Origin: Lycocorax pyrrhopterus obiensis
Taxonomy: Eukaryota; Chordata; Aves; Passeriformes; Paradisaeidae
DNA length: 64,000 nucleotides
Reading direction: 5' to 3'
Assembly (NCBI GenBank): GCA_014706295.1
Contig: JACSVZ010000001.1
Coordinates: 85,186,237-85,250,236 of the forward strand
Part shown: positions 52,662-64,000 of the stretch, piece by piece
Numbering within the stretch: position 1 is the first letter of the stretch
Layout: every line of letters starts with the position of its first letter
Made by a program: the position numbers and the translations under genes
The notes under the pieces: generated by a model
Seen by the model: only the letters and a program-made list of their open reading frames with translations
The model's database searches: none
Told to the model about the DNA's origin: nothing

Positions 52662-52745
52662 GTCATTATGTGCTGGGCACCTTAGCAGAGAGAGAGTGGC
52701 TGGTAGAACATTTCACTCTCATAACAACCCTATGACAAGTACAGA
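52662..52745 (+). repeat. MIR/L2-like ancient fragment
   Basis: cattatgtgctgggcacctt, followed about 50 bases later by ctctcataacaaccctatga, matches the MIR core order (tatgtgccaggcact ... ctcacaacaaccctatgagg). Confidence 0.5.
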
Positions 52746-53030
52746 AATGGTGTATGTGGAAAATTATTTATCAGGAAGCATTTGATGTATTTTTAGGTTC
52801 TCCTTTAAAGCAATTTAGTGGCTGGAAAGCAAGGGAGAGAAGATTAAGTTCCCGGCACACTCCCGGAACTTCTCTGTAGACTTCAGCTTTGAAACCAGCC
52901 ACACCTGAACTTTTTGGGAGTTTTTAGCAATTCAGATCAAAATTGAAGCATCTTTCTTATGGCACCATACAAACAGTGTTTCCTGCCATTTTCTTCCCTT
53001 AACTCAATACCCTGTTGTTAATCCTGTGTC

Positions 53031-53212
53031 AGGCATTGGAACAGGCTGCCCAGGGAAGTGGAGGAATATCCATCCCTGGAAGTATTCAAAAGGCATGTGG
53101 ATGTGGAACTTGGGGACAACCTTTCATGGTGAACATGGTGGTACTGGTTTAATGGTCGGACTCCACAATTTTAGAGGTCTTTTCCAACCTAGACAATTTC
53201 ACAATTCTACTC
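53031..53212 (+). mobile_element. CR1 LINE 3' end
   Basis: The order is aacaggctgcccagggaagt, ggaggaatatccatccctgg, gatgtggaacttggggacaa, aatggtcggactccac, then ttagaggtcttttccaacct and a short terminal repeat (caatttcacaattct). It is 5'-truncated, with its 3' end intact. Confidence 0.92.
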
Positions 53213-53977
53213 AACGGAACAAGAGTTTGTATGAACTTTGTCCTATATTGATCACTCTCCAGAACGAAACAGGTTTGTATTCTTGTTGTAGAGTTCCCCA
53301 GAAACATGGAACAAACCATAGCAAAGGTCTTTTTCTCTAGCAAACTGCCTAAATTTAAATAGCTCACATTCTTCTGGACTTCTCTGTTGTTGCTTTAATG
53401 GTTTTGCATATTTTGCCTGCACATGCAAAAATACTTAGATGTTGTTTAAAGCATTCTGGAAAATTAATTTTTTCATTCATGCCCAAGAGAGGAAAGGGCA
53501 TGATCAGCTCAAGGGATTAATAAAAAGGGGTTTGAAGTTATTTACCTCCCAGGGATTCACTTCTAGGCTGCAGGTTGTAATGATTTCAAGACTGGCCAGT
53601 GGCACACTGATGAATGTTTCACACTTGCAGTCCCATTTCCGTACACGAGAACGTCTGTCACAAACCTCAGACCACATGGTGTTTTCTATAAATTTGTGCA
53701 CATTTCCAAGATAATAGACTAAAAAATGAATGGTGTGGAGATGACCTACCCTTTTATGTGTGGAGGATTTGTCTCAAGGACAGAAGAAAGTAATTTTATA
53801 GGTCTTTGTGATAGATTTATTATCTTGATAATTAAAGTTACGTTCTCTTTTACATAGCCAGGCTGTTGATCTCGTAAACTCCTGTTTCCAGAATAATGAG
53901 TCTTTTTAGACATTGTAGAAACAAGAACTGCATAACCAGCAGCAATGGAAGCTTTAACATCTCTTCCATCACATTTA

Positions 53978-54602
53978 TTCTTTAGTAAAGTCTTTGACAC
54001 CATTTCCCACAGCATTCTCCTAGAAAAACTGGCTGCTCTTGGCTTGGATGGGTGCACTGTGGGTTAAAAACTGTCTGTATGGCCCAGAGAGTGGTGGGGA
54101 ATGGAGTTACATGTAGTTGGCAGCCAGTCACCAGTGATGTTCCCCAGGGCTCAGTGTTAGGGCCAGTCCTTTTTAACATCTTTACTGATGAAGTGGACAA
54201 GGGGATTGAGTGCACCCTCGTCAGTTTGCAGATGACACCAAGTTGGGTGGTAGTGTTATCTGCTGGAGGGCGGGACGGCTCTGCAGAGGGATCTGGACTG
54301 GCTGGATCAATGGGCCAAGGCCAATTGTATGATGTTCAATAAAGCAAAGTGCCGAGTCGTGCCCTTGGGTCACAACAACCCCAGGCAGTGCTACTGGCTT
54401 GGGGAAGAATGGCTGGAAAGCTGCCCAGCGGAAAAGGACCTGGGGGTGTTTGTCAACAGCAGCTGACCCTGAACCAGAGTGTACCCGGGTGGCCAAGAAG
54501 GCCAATGGCATCCCAGCCTGTATTAGCAACAGTGTGGCCAGCAGGACCAGGGCAGTGATTGTCCCCCTCTACTTGGCACTGGTGAGGCCGCACCTCGAAT
54601 GA
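53978..54602 (+). mobile_element. CR1 LINE ORF2 fragment (reverse-transcriptase part), broken
   Basis: This is an internal CR1 segment covering part of the reverse-transcriptase region. [19 protein letters not shown] motif is readable at about 54148-54192. The downstream catalytic FADDTK-type block lies in a different frame, so the copy is frameshifted; other indels and stops are present. Nucleotide phrases such as ccccagggctcagtgttagg, tttgcagatgacaccaagtt and ctggtgaggccgcacctcga follow CR1 closely. The match stops abruptly at about 54600, where CR1 would normally continue to its 3' end. Being 3'-truncated is unusual for a LINE and suggests a later deletion or rearrangement. Confidence 0.93.
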
Positions 54603-54604
54603 AA

Positions 54605-57600
54605 AGGACAGAACAGACCAAGAAGCACTGATAAAGAACAGACTCTTGGCTCAGGCAGCTTCAGAAGATAATCACAAGCTTTCTGGAAGCCAATTTAAGT
54701 GCCATGCCAGAACACAGTCTAATTTTGCTATTAAGCCCTTTGCCAGGAAATAAACTATTTCATTCAAGATATTATTGCATTAAGCAGAAATGACTAAGGC
54801 TGAGATTCTGAGATCCAGTTCATGCTGAATGTCACCTCACTTGACAAGCAGATCTTAAGTAACAAAAAAGGCATTCAAAAAGCGAGCTTTTAATTCAGTT
54901 ATATTTTTAGCTAGGCCTTCCTGCTTACCTCTAGATATCTTGTTTCTTATCAGAACGAGTTAAAGGTTCATGGAGCATAAAACAGAGGAAAGCTGAGCTG
55001 CTGTGGTACATGAATTTATATACTGAGTAGGATCAAATGGGTGAGAAATTGGTGATGCTGGACAGGAAATAAGATCCCCTTCTCTTCACAAAGCAATGCC
55101 CAAGAGTGATAGTAAGAAGAATCTATTGAAAAAATACAAAATACAAAGGTATTCACAAATAATTTCATGGGTTTGTTTTACTCTGACTTCTACAATCAGA
55201 ATTATTTGCAAATAGTTGGATGGCAACCAGAATTTTTTTCACAAAAAGGCCATTTCATTGTTCTGCTTAAAAAGTTTCCGTCATTCAATTAAGGAGCTGA
55301 AACAATGTCTTGGACAAAAATGACATGTTCGCTGCAAAGCAAACAAAACCCAAAACAAGCTCAGTGGTTTTTTCCATTAAAATTGCTGTCTTTCTCCAAC
55401 TGGCTATCCCAGTTTAAATCCTAATGGAGGCAAGGCTCAGCAGTTTCTGTCTCTGTAAACTCAAAGAAAAATGCAGCTGCAGAGAGCAAAGCTGATCTGG
55501 CCCAGGTAGCTCATAGTGAAGAATGCATCCCTTTCACAGTGAAGACAAAGCCTAAAGGAATTGACCACACAGTATGAGTAACAGATAGTAAAGCATGCAA
55601 AGAAATTATTCACAAATAAGCCGTAGACTGAGAGTTATTAATTGATTTACTCACTGGATTCTGACACGCACCGCATTTTTTAAGATTTCCTAACCAAAAA
55701 AGGCATCCTATTTGTTGCAGATTTTACCCAGAACTTTAGAGTGCCTAGAAAGAACAGCATTGCTCTGGATTTTGGGTTTTTTCAAATGGAAATTGAATTG
55801 AAAAACCTTCCTTTGTATGAAACATGAGGCCTTGACCACTTTTTTATCGTTATGACTACAGCACTTTTCACAGAAGTAGGGTGTTAACCTCCGAGACGTG
55901 GCTATATTCCAGCTCAGATGTTTTTCTTTCTTCCTGAATTTTCTCTGTAGTTTCAGCTGGATGACGTATTCCTCACTTCCCTTCCTTTGTGTAATCCTGG
56001 TGGCATAGAATGGGAAAGACTGCTGTGTTTCCCCCACAGAGATCACCTGCTGCTGAAATGCAGCTAGCGAGGGATATGTGCACAAGCTGAACTACATCCA
56101 TACTCTTTGAGGCACTCAAGAGAAGCTGCATATCCACGAGGCAGACTTTGCCTCCAGTTTATTAAGCATGCTGTTATCCTCCTTGGATAACAGCAGTGCA
56201 GAAATAGGGAGCAGTGTTATCCTGAGCATTGTTCATTGTCCATTCTTTACCCAGAAAACAGAGGTTATTTTTATCAACCTGAGTAGTGACAGAGAGGACC
56301 ACGATTAGCTGATCAAACTCAGCAATTCTGCAGCATAATAAAGGACAAAAACTCCAGAGGAACAACCAACCTGTAGGTGGCCCATCTTTATGATACATAA
56401 AAAGTAACCCTGAAAAATCAAAAAGAAGTCCACTCTGGAGTTCCACTCCTCTCTTTTACATTAAACCTTTTGCTTATCCACGAGTAAGAAAATCTTTAAC
56501 GCCTTTCTCTGCCATGGTGTCTTGTCAATAAGTGGTGCCATTTGAAAGCAAAGGCATATTTCTCACATATTCCCACAGTACTGTTCTGAAGTTCTCTCTT
56601 TTATAGGCAGGAATCTGAGACGGGCCTTTCCTAAGGGTCTCTGGAAGGTCTGGGCTGGCATTTTCCCACTGTACCACAATGTCCTTCCTAACACAGCTAC
56701 ATATCTGGGCCTGGAATGAGCTTGGTTGTTATTCTGGCAGCCCACAACTAAATAAAGGATGAAGAAGAACTCAGGATGATTTTCTGACCCTAAAGAGCCC
56801 TTCAATAAAACCAGGAAAAAGTCCATCTTGATATTGCTAGTATTTCATAGGAAATCCACCTCATCCCAAGATCTTATTTTTATAACCTTTCAGGATTTCT
56901 TTGCATAGTATAAAGAGAGCCACATCCGTAATTCCTTGAGGATAACTTCTAAATCTGTTTCAAAGACATAGTGGGACAATACCTTGGGATTTAAGTGCTT
57001 CAAACTCCTGAACAAGCCAGATATGATATTTGCAGCTGAGGCCCACCTCTGCTCTGAAGAAGGACCATTTCACCAGTGTGATTTTATTTTTAAAAGCAGT
57101 TCTCCTGGCAGGCTTCTCTGTCTTCAGCCGATTACGTAAAGCAAACTATTGACATATGCAGACCAGTTGAGGCCATTTTCTCCATTAAATTCCAACCTTG
57201 TTTTAAAAGTGCAGTTTTAACATGTTGTTCTTTCTGAAATATTCCACAATATGTGCTTTCACGTTTGGTTATATAACATTACATTCTTTTACAATAATAA
57301 AGCCGAGTGTATTTTGGAATTGTTCACAGACTGAAGCCATTTAGCACATGGGACACATCCAGATGTGAAAAAGTTCTGTGGCTTGGCTAGACATGTTACT
57401 AAACCTTTTCTCAGACATCCAAATGATGCTCAGGATGAATTTAGATTTCCTTTCTGAAAGGGACCTAGCACTCTCCTAGTATGCACAGGGAGAACCATCC
57501 TGTATTTCTGATGCTGGGCTATTGCAGTTGAACACAGAATATATTTTACTTAATGTTAATTCAGTAATATGTTGAAACTGCTCATGAGCTTCATTTAGGT

Positions 57601-59990
57601 ACTTATGTAGCCTTATACAGGAGAATACACAAATAATAATGATGTATTGAATCCAATGTCTTCAAGCTTCAGACAAGGGGCAGAGATGACTGGCAGTAAT
57701 GCGACAAGAAAACCCTGTTTGGTAGGATTTCATGTATAGGCAGATTGATATGATTTTTCCAAATTCATAGGTAGATACTTAAATATAAGCAACAAGGGGA
57801 TCTGCTGTTCTAACAGAATAAATGCATTCATTTGTAAGTATGTGGGGCTTTTCTGTTTCAAGAAGCTGATGAAGGGATCTGACAGAAGCAGGGCTACTGC
57901 TACACAGCACCCTCTTGGGTGGAGATGGGCAGCCCCTGTGCTGCAATGAAACACCTCTTTTGTCTGAAGGCATTTTCATGACCCCGTGGAACTGAAGGCG
58001 ATTCAGGTCAAAGCTGTGGTCTGCATCCCCAAACAGACATTTGAGAGATCCTACATAGCTCTCTCTGCCAAGGGTGTGACATCACTGACATGAGTCTTGG
58101 CACAGGGGATCCCTTGCGGAGATACCATCCATTGTCTGCCTGCATTGTCATGTGTTGCCATCCCCACTGCAGCTACATGACCTGCACATTTGCTTGCTAC
58201 AGCACACTGCTTCACCCTGGCCCTGCAGTGTCATCAGCACAAATTTAGCCATCTGGCTTATAGGATAGATCCTGCAGGACTTATATAGATGGATCCTGTA
58301 TTGTCTCTGCACAAGGGAAAATTCTATGGACCTCAGGGATTTCATTCCAACCTCCATGGGCCACTTGTTGCTCTGGTCCTTCACTGTACAGGCTACCTGA
58401 CACTTGTTTTATCTATGGACTGGGGATGAGAGAGGCTAAAAGTTCTCCACCAGGATCAAATAATCTGCTTCAAATGGCTTATTCCAATCTCAGATTCTGG
58501 TCTGAATCAGTCAGGACCTGTCCCATTAACTGAACAGTGTTTCTGTTAGTATGAGACAATGGGTCTATGTCAACAGTGTTCTGGTTTGGCTTTACATCAC
58601 ATTGAAATCAAAGCAGTCATCATGTCATCAGCCTGTAGAAACACAGTGGTGAGTTCATCCACAATAGTTATTTAAAATCTGTCTTTTTTTTTTTTTTTTG
58701 AGCTGACTTTGATGGAAAACTCTGGGCTGACTGCCTTTGAGTTTGCTATTTTATGTTGTTTGTTGTTCTGCTTCCTGGTTATTACTGATATCCCATCATT
58801 ATCCAAATACTTTCTAACCACAGGAATTAGTGCAGCTACAAACTCTTTTTTTCATTTGTTTCTTGTTTCTTCCCTTTGCTTGTAACTTATGAATATTTAT
58901 TTGTAGAGGCCAAATGTCATGTCACAAAGTGTTTTCTATCCTTTCCCTGAATATAGGCACAATACAGTGATTTACCATGAGACCACAGAGTTTAGATTCA
59001 TTGCCTTGCAGCATTTATTGTTTTACTTATCCACAGAATTCTTATTTAACCATTCAAAGGATCATCCTGGCACAGTTCAGTTTGTTGCAGTGGTGAGATT
59101 CTAATTCAAATGTTGAGCTTTGGCTTTCTTTATCAAAGGTATTATTTTCCAAACATGCTTATCACCAAATACCCTTCATTTGCAGCTGCAAGGTATCTGG
59201 GCTAGAAATAAGAGACAACCTAGAATTGCATGCCAGACCTGCTTTATTTGCAGATGTGCCATGTACACAGGACGCCCACCTGCTCTTTGCCAGCAGTAAA
59301 AAAGATGTATAGTAATGTCTGCACTTGGCTTTGCAATGCTGAAAGCTTTCTTTTCATGGAAAAAAATCTGGACATTTCATGCACTTATATGGTATTTTGT
59401 AGCCTAGTACTTTAGAGCCAAAGGAAATGTACATGTCCAAGAGAGTTTGCTGGATACACAGACAGTATTCTTGGAACTAGACTTAACTGTAATCATTAGG
59501 GAAATCACTTTGTTGCTTTCCTTATGCTAGCATAGCCAACATGCTATGCAGTTTGAGCTCTATCCTCCTCCTCCTTCAGAGCAGGAAGCTTTCCATTCTT
59601 TCTGAAAGCAACAATTCCATACATGATGGATTGATGAGCAGCACTTATACACAAAAGCATACAGACTTTTGTTCTCTTTGCACTTTATCGCCAAGAAGCC
59701 TCACACTCACATGTATAACAATCTACCATCTCTGTTCTGGAGACTTACAGTCCTGCTCCAGATCAGCCTCGATGGTTGAGTCATCTTACCTAACATTAGG
59801 CATATGTAGCATAGTGTCTACAGCTAAACCAGGCATCTGAATTGCTTTTTCTAGTCAGTGGACAGAAAAAAGGCACTTGCAGGGAACAAGGTTAGGGACC
59901 TTTTTATTCAAAACTGGTCTGTGTTAGATATTTAGCCTAGACGAAACTGATTTTGTCCTAAAATCCATTCAGTAGATCTTTACTTCCATA
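54605..59990. other. Intergenic region, no gene recognised
   Basis: No known exon or RNA gene was found. The largest open frame (125 codons, minus, 55708-56085) is Lys/Phe/Cys-rich with no visible domain. A 16-T run lies at 58684-58699. A short inverted repeat (gcatag ... ctatgc, 8-base spacer) lies at about 59528-59547. Confidence 0.5.
58684..58699. repeat. Poly-T run
   Basis: Sixteen consecutive T. It could be the tail of a minus-strand retrocopy, but no body is recognised to its right. Confidence 0.7.
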
Positions 59991-60012
59991 AAGGAAGCTT
60001 GAGTGACTGGCT

Positions 60013-60435
60013 TGTGCAGTAATCACGCAAGGGCATGGACTTCACACACAAGATGGAAAGTGCAAAGCCTTTATTGTGCAGTGAATATTCTCTAAATACC
60101 AGCACCTAACAGGATATCACCTCATATAAACAGGAAAGATGTTCACCACAGTGTCCCCCAATCACCTGGGATAGTGCACAGACATTGCCTATTATGGTAA
60201 CAGGCAAACAATACCCTATAAGGTCACAAACTACAATTATCACATCTCATAGGTCCAACACTGCCCACAAACCCACAATCCTCTCTCAGCCCATCCCCGG
60301 TGACCTGGATGCACTCCCAGGGTCACCTCTGGGCTCAGGAAAGAGGCTCTCTCTCCGGCCCTCAGGGCCTATCTTTCTTCCAGCACATAGTGCACCCCAA
60401 CAGGCTTGGATGTATACATATATGTTATAGTGACA
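60013..60435 (-). mobile_element. LTR-like segment, probable solo endogenous-retrovirus LTR
   Basis: Read on the minus strand the block starts TGTCACTATA. It has a GC-richer U3-like part, a TATA-like TTTATATGA (complement of about 60122-60130) and AATAAA (complement of 60070-60075) followed by GGCTTTGCA. It then ends in GTGATTACTGCACA. This is the order U3-TATA-poly(A) signal-U5 with TG...CA ends. Length (about 423 bp) fits avian LTRs. No target-site duplication is evident, no internal viral genes or second LTR are present, and the exact ends are inferred. It shows no coding capacity. Confidence 0.45.
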
Positions 60436-60439
60436 CCTG

Positions 60440-63400
60440 AACCCTGTCCTTTCTGTTCAAAGTAAAGCCTCATATTGATCTGCCATCTTCAGTGGATGTG
60501 TAATGGGTTTATATTCCATCTGACTAAGGAAGATGTTTCAGCCTTCACTAGCAAAACCTGATTTTCACTCTTCTCAGCACTGTGTACTGTACATGATCTT
60601 GCTTGTCAGTCAGACCCATATGTTTGGTATCAGTTTTTACTGCTTTGACCTCTTTTGAATTCATTTAAATACAGACTGTCTCAATTGTTTAGGTTCCTCT
60701 AAGACAAAGCCCTTCCTATGCATCTCACTGGCAAAAATTCTGTGCAAGTTTTAGGTCTTTTGCATGAGCAAGATGCAGAAATTGTCTAAAATTAAACTAC
60801 TTAAGAGTATGAAACTTTACTCAGAATATGGCTAACTCTTAGCTGTGCAGTTCTTATGTACAATCCACGCTCTACATGCATAGCCACATCTAGGTTGTTT
60901 TACTGACTTCCCCTTCTGTGTTCATCAAAACTCAGCTGTATCTCTTCACCTTCACTGAGGTTAACAGCTTTTCTGTCCTGTCTCTTCCTATCATCCATAC
61001 TGAGTGACTCTTGCTTCTGCCACATATTTGGCATGTTTCAAAAAAACCCATATTCCTATTAATGACTTATCACACCCATTCATTGTGCTAATTCAGATTC
61101 CTTCTTGCAGCTCTCCTTGGCCCTGATGCCTAGAAAATACTTGGCAATACATGCTGTCTGTCTGGCTAATGCAGTTGCATTGCTACCTCACTCTCCATAT
61201 AGGTCTATTGTATTTTGTCTTGGATTTAGATTCTAAAGCTATTTGCCCATGTGTACACAGTACTGAGCTCAACTTCTGCTGAGCCACCCTAATATAGCAA
61301 GAAAATAATAACAATGAGACAAATTTGGAAAAATTAGGGGTAAATAACATTTCCAAAAGCTTTCCAGTGGAGATTTCCACTGTCGTCTTTCATAAACACT
61401 AACACTGTGCTTCCTTTGTTAGAAATTCTTCATTCTTCTGGTTTTGATTCTTTCATGCTTCTAAGTTGAAAAGCTTCTAAAGGTTCTGAAGCCAACACTT
61501 GGTTGCAAGCATGCACTCCTCTGGTAGAATTCTTGTATTTTGTTTGTGTCTGTAAAATACCACGCTTTAGAATAAAAGATCACCACCGTTTTGCTCAAGT
61601 AAGGCAGAAAACTTCCAGGCTGTAGCAGGTTTCTACCATCTGCTGCTCAGACAGAAAAGGTTGTACTTCAAGTGGACACTGATGAGACAAGATTTATTGG
61701 TAGCCTTTTGTTGTATCAGCTGGTATAGTTTCAAAAATTAGACAATTTTCAAAAATACAAGCCCTTTGTATGTCCCAAAACTTAATGTATATAAAATGCC
61801 TAACATACCTCATGCCATAGAAAAAGAAACAGGTAAAACACAGTAGGAAAGGTGTAATATACAGCCAAGACCTGAGATACCACCTCACTTGGTCTAGAAA
61901 GAGCACAATCAATGCTACATCAATAATGTAAGGATTTTTTTTACCAAAGGATACCATTCTACTTAAATAGATGGAGTGTTTGAAAATAGATGTTTAAACA
62001 CCTCATAAGGAATTACTTCAGAACAGAAAGAAAGCCTCCACTGGTTCTGTGGAGTAGCTGACAAGAGCTATCCTAGCCTAGAATCCACAGAGAGCAGTTA
62101 CAGCTGTGATTACAGTTTCAGGAGATAAATATCCTTCTTTGAAAATGTTCTTCTAGACCTCCTATCCTTCCCTCAAACAGCCCTCACCTTTGATACCAGG
62201 GTGTCATTTACAGAGATACAGTTTCTTCAGGTCTTCTGCTTTGTGTGGTGTCTCATTTCTGTGTTATCTCCAGTGAAATCTCAGTCAGGTGACAACAGGT
62301 GGAAGAATTAAATTACTGCATGTCTGTAATTAATAGCAATGCAAATATCTCTGAGACACAAGAATTATGAATTCATTGAACTTGGTTTGCCAAAATATAT
62401 GAAAGCTAGTCACTGTCAGGAGGAAAAACCAGTTATTTGGGGAACTAGTTCATGTGCCTGTCACCATTAAGCATTATTTATGCCTTGTTAAAGCATTTGG
62501 CCACACCGACTAGCTGAATGGAGCCGCCCAGAAATGGATATAGATGGCTACAGGTGTTTCATCAGGAATAGAAGTCCATACAAAGCTCCGTCTCAGTGGA
62601 ATCAGTCGGCATTCCTGCTGAAATCTGCCAAGCTTTCTGAGGCACCTCAACAGCTTTGCCTTATCTTGTGTGTCCTGTTCCTCTGGATAACTGTTTTCTG
62701 CTCTGTGTTAAACATGCCTTATGTGTTGGGAAATGCTGTTGATCTGGCATGGTGCCTGAAAGGTTTTGCAGATGGGCAGGAATGTTTTGTTCTGATAAAG
62801 AAAGGGCTGCAGATGCAAGAATATCACTTCTCAAGAAAAAGGGAGGAGAGTATCTAGTGGAATGGAAATAACTCTCCTTTTCTCATGGAAAAGGGAAGTG
62901 TTTAATAGTGCTCAGCACCAGCTCTACCCATTATTTTGTCTGTGAGGAGCACCTGATTTTCACCTTGGTGATTTACCATCCACATGAGTAACTTTTACAA
63001 GAGGCAGTGAACTTATCTGATGTTAAGGCATTTGGTTGCAGAGCTTGCTGCTGCTTCAAGTCTGTTGTTCCTGATATTTTGGCAACATCCGTACATGACT
63101 TTCTCTATTACAGCTCCAGGACTGTCACTTTCCTTCTCTTCACCAATGTCTTGATTTGATACAGTGTCTGTGCAACACTGTGAAATTTGTCACCTTTATG
63201 TTACACAGCAGTGTTCCAAAAAGCAAATCTTTTTCAATTTATACTTGAAACTTTCAGGCTTTATTTAATAGGATCCACTCAACAGGGGCCTGTTCACATC
63301 AGGTGTGAAAGTGGCCTGAGAGACACTAAAGACTGTAATATTGAGCCCTCAGTTAATCTTTTCTTTTTTTGCTTTTACAATTGTAAGATTAGTCTTGGAT

Positions 63401-64000
63401 TGCATTGCATCCCTTTACTACACTCACAGCCAGACATGTAGGACCAAAATCCTGTGTCATCATGTCTCCCCACCAAGGTGGCTATTCTTTCCTCTCTTTT
63501 AAAATACCAACTCCATGGGTTTTTCCTGGTGAAGCAGTGAGAATATTTTCTGACTCACTTGAGTGAAAAAGGGGCAGCTTGGCTTAAAAAGTTTAAATAA
63601 TTCATTTTCACGATCTAGGTCACTTTGCCAGAGAGATGGGTTTGGAAGTGCTTATATAAACAACTCATCTGACAGATATGAGGGGTGAGGAATACATGGA
63701 AGAGAGGCAACAAAGAAAATTTGGGAGTGATAACTTCTTCCAGTGTCACAGCTGATTCTAGAGGAAGCTATCAGCTCACAGACTGAAGCTGTGCTACCCA
63801 GAAAGGACTGATGTACACAGCTAGTAGTGAAACCGTGCTTTGGTGTCTGGGATACTGGTTAAGCCACAATTCAAAATGGAATGACACGCTAGAAAGATGA
63901 TACCAATATGACAAACCCTTAGACATCTTTTGAAAAGGAAATTTATGTTTCACCCTTACATTATAGTACTCTAAATCCATCAATAAAATGAATCAGGAAG
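60440..64000. other. Intergenic region to window end, no gene recognised
   Basis: I looked for exons of EED, the gene I recall as upstream of PICALM in mammals, and saw none. Open frames are short. The 107-codon plus-strand frame at 62534-62857 has no recognisable domain. The sequence is ordinary AT-rich intergenic DNA. Confidence 0.5.

Noticed and set aside
53026..53340. 104-codon plus-strand open frame
   Set aside because: Runs through a CR1 3' end; not a host gene.
55708..56085. 125-codon minus-strand open frame
   Set aside because: Lys/Phe/Cys-rich with no family resemblance and no flanking exon evidence; length is reachable by chance in 64 kb of six frames.
31080..64000. EED or another known neighbour of PICALM
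   Set aside because: No WD40 exon sequence of EED or other known neighbour was recognised on either strand.
1..64000. tRNA, snRNA, rRNA genes or CRISPR-like arrays
   Set aside because: No cloverleaf-compatible A/B boxes, U6-like sequence or regularly spaced direct repeats were seen; I cannot run a covariance search.

Overview
This is a vertebrate, almost certainly avian, nuclear window. The diagnostic signs are several CR1 LINE fragments of the bird type, long introns, a CpG-island promoter and the absence of any dense prokaryote-like coding. The only gene that can be named with confidence is PICALM (clathrin-assembly protein CALM). It lies on the minus strand. Its first coding exon is at 30119-30248 (residues 1-43 plus one base of codon 44) and its second is at 4098-4240 (rest of codon 44 to residue 91). 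Both have clean GT-AG boundaries and matching phase. They encode the N-terminal part of the PI(4,5)P2-binding ANTH domain. Exon 3 and everything downstream lie off the left edge of the window.

Layout. 1-4097 is the start of intron 2. 4241-30118 is intron 1 (about 25.9 kb), which holds old CR1 pieces, a possible solo LTR near 7.3-7.6 kb, simple repeats and otherwise unremarkable A/C-rich (plus-strand) sequence. About 29.8-31.0 kb is the CpG-island promoter, with a perfect CLEAR/E-box palindrome, a YY1-like site, GC boxes, a G-quadruplex-prone tract and a two-copy 35-bp GC-rich repeat. From about 31 kb to 64 kb is the 5' intergenic side of PICALM. It carries no recognisable intact gene. It has several CR1 copies, faint MIR-like ancient SINE traces, one LTR-like segment on the minus strand (about 60.0-60.4 kb), and two copies of a 51-bp element 7.4 kb apart. 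The 48.1-50.2 kb stretch contains an unrecognised, frame-broken coding-like segment.

I see no phage, plasmid, CRISPR or other prokaryotic system. The segments most worth a second look are the coding-like relict at 48.1-49.2 kb, the paired 51-bp element, the CLEAR palindrome in the PICALM promoter, the LTR-like segments and the 3'-truncated CR1 at 54 kb.
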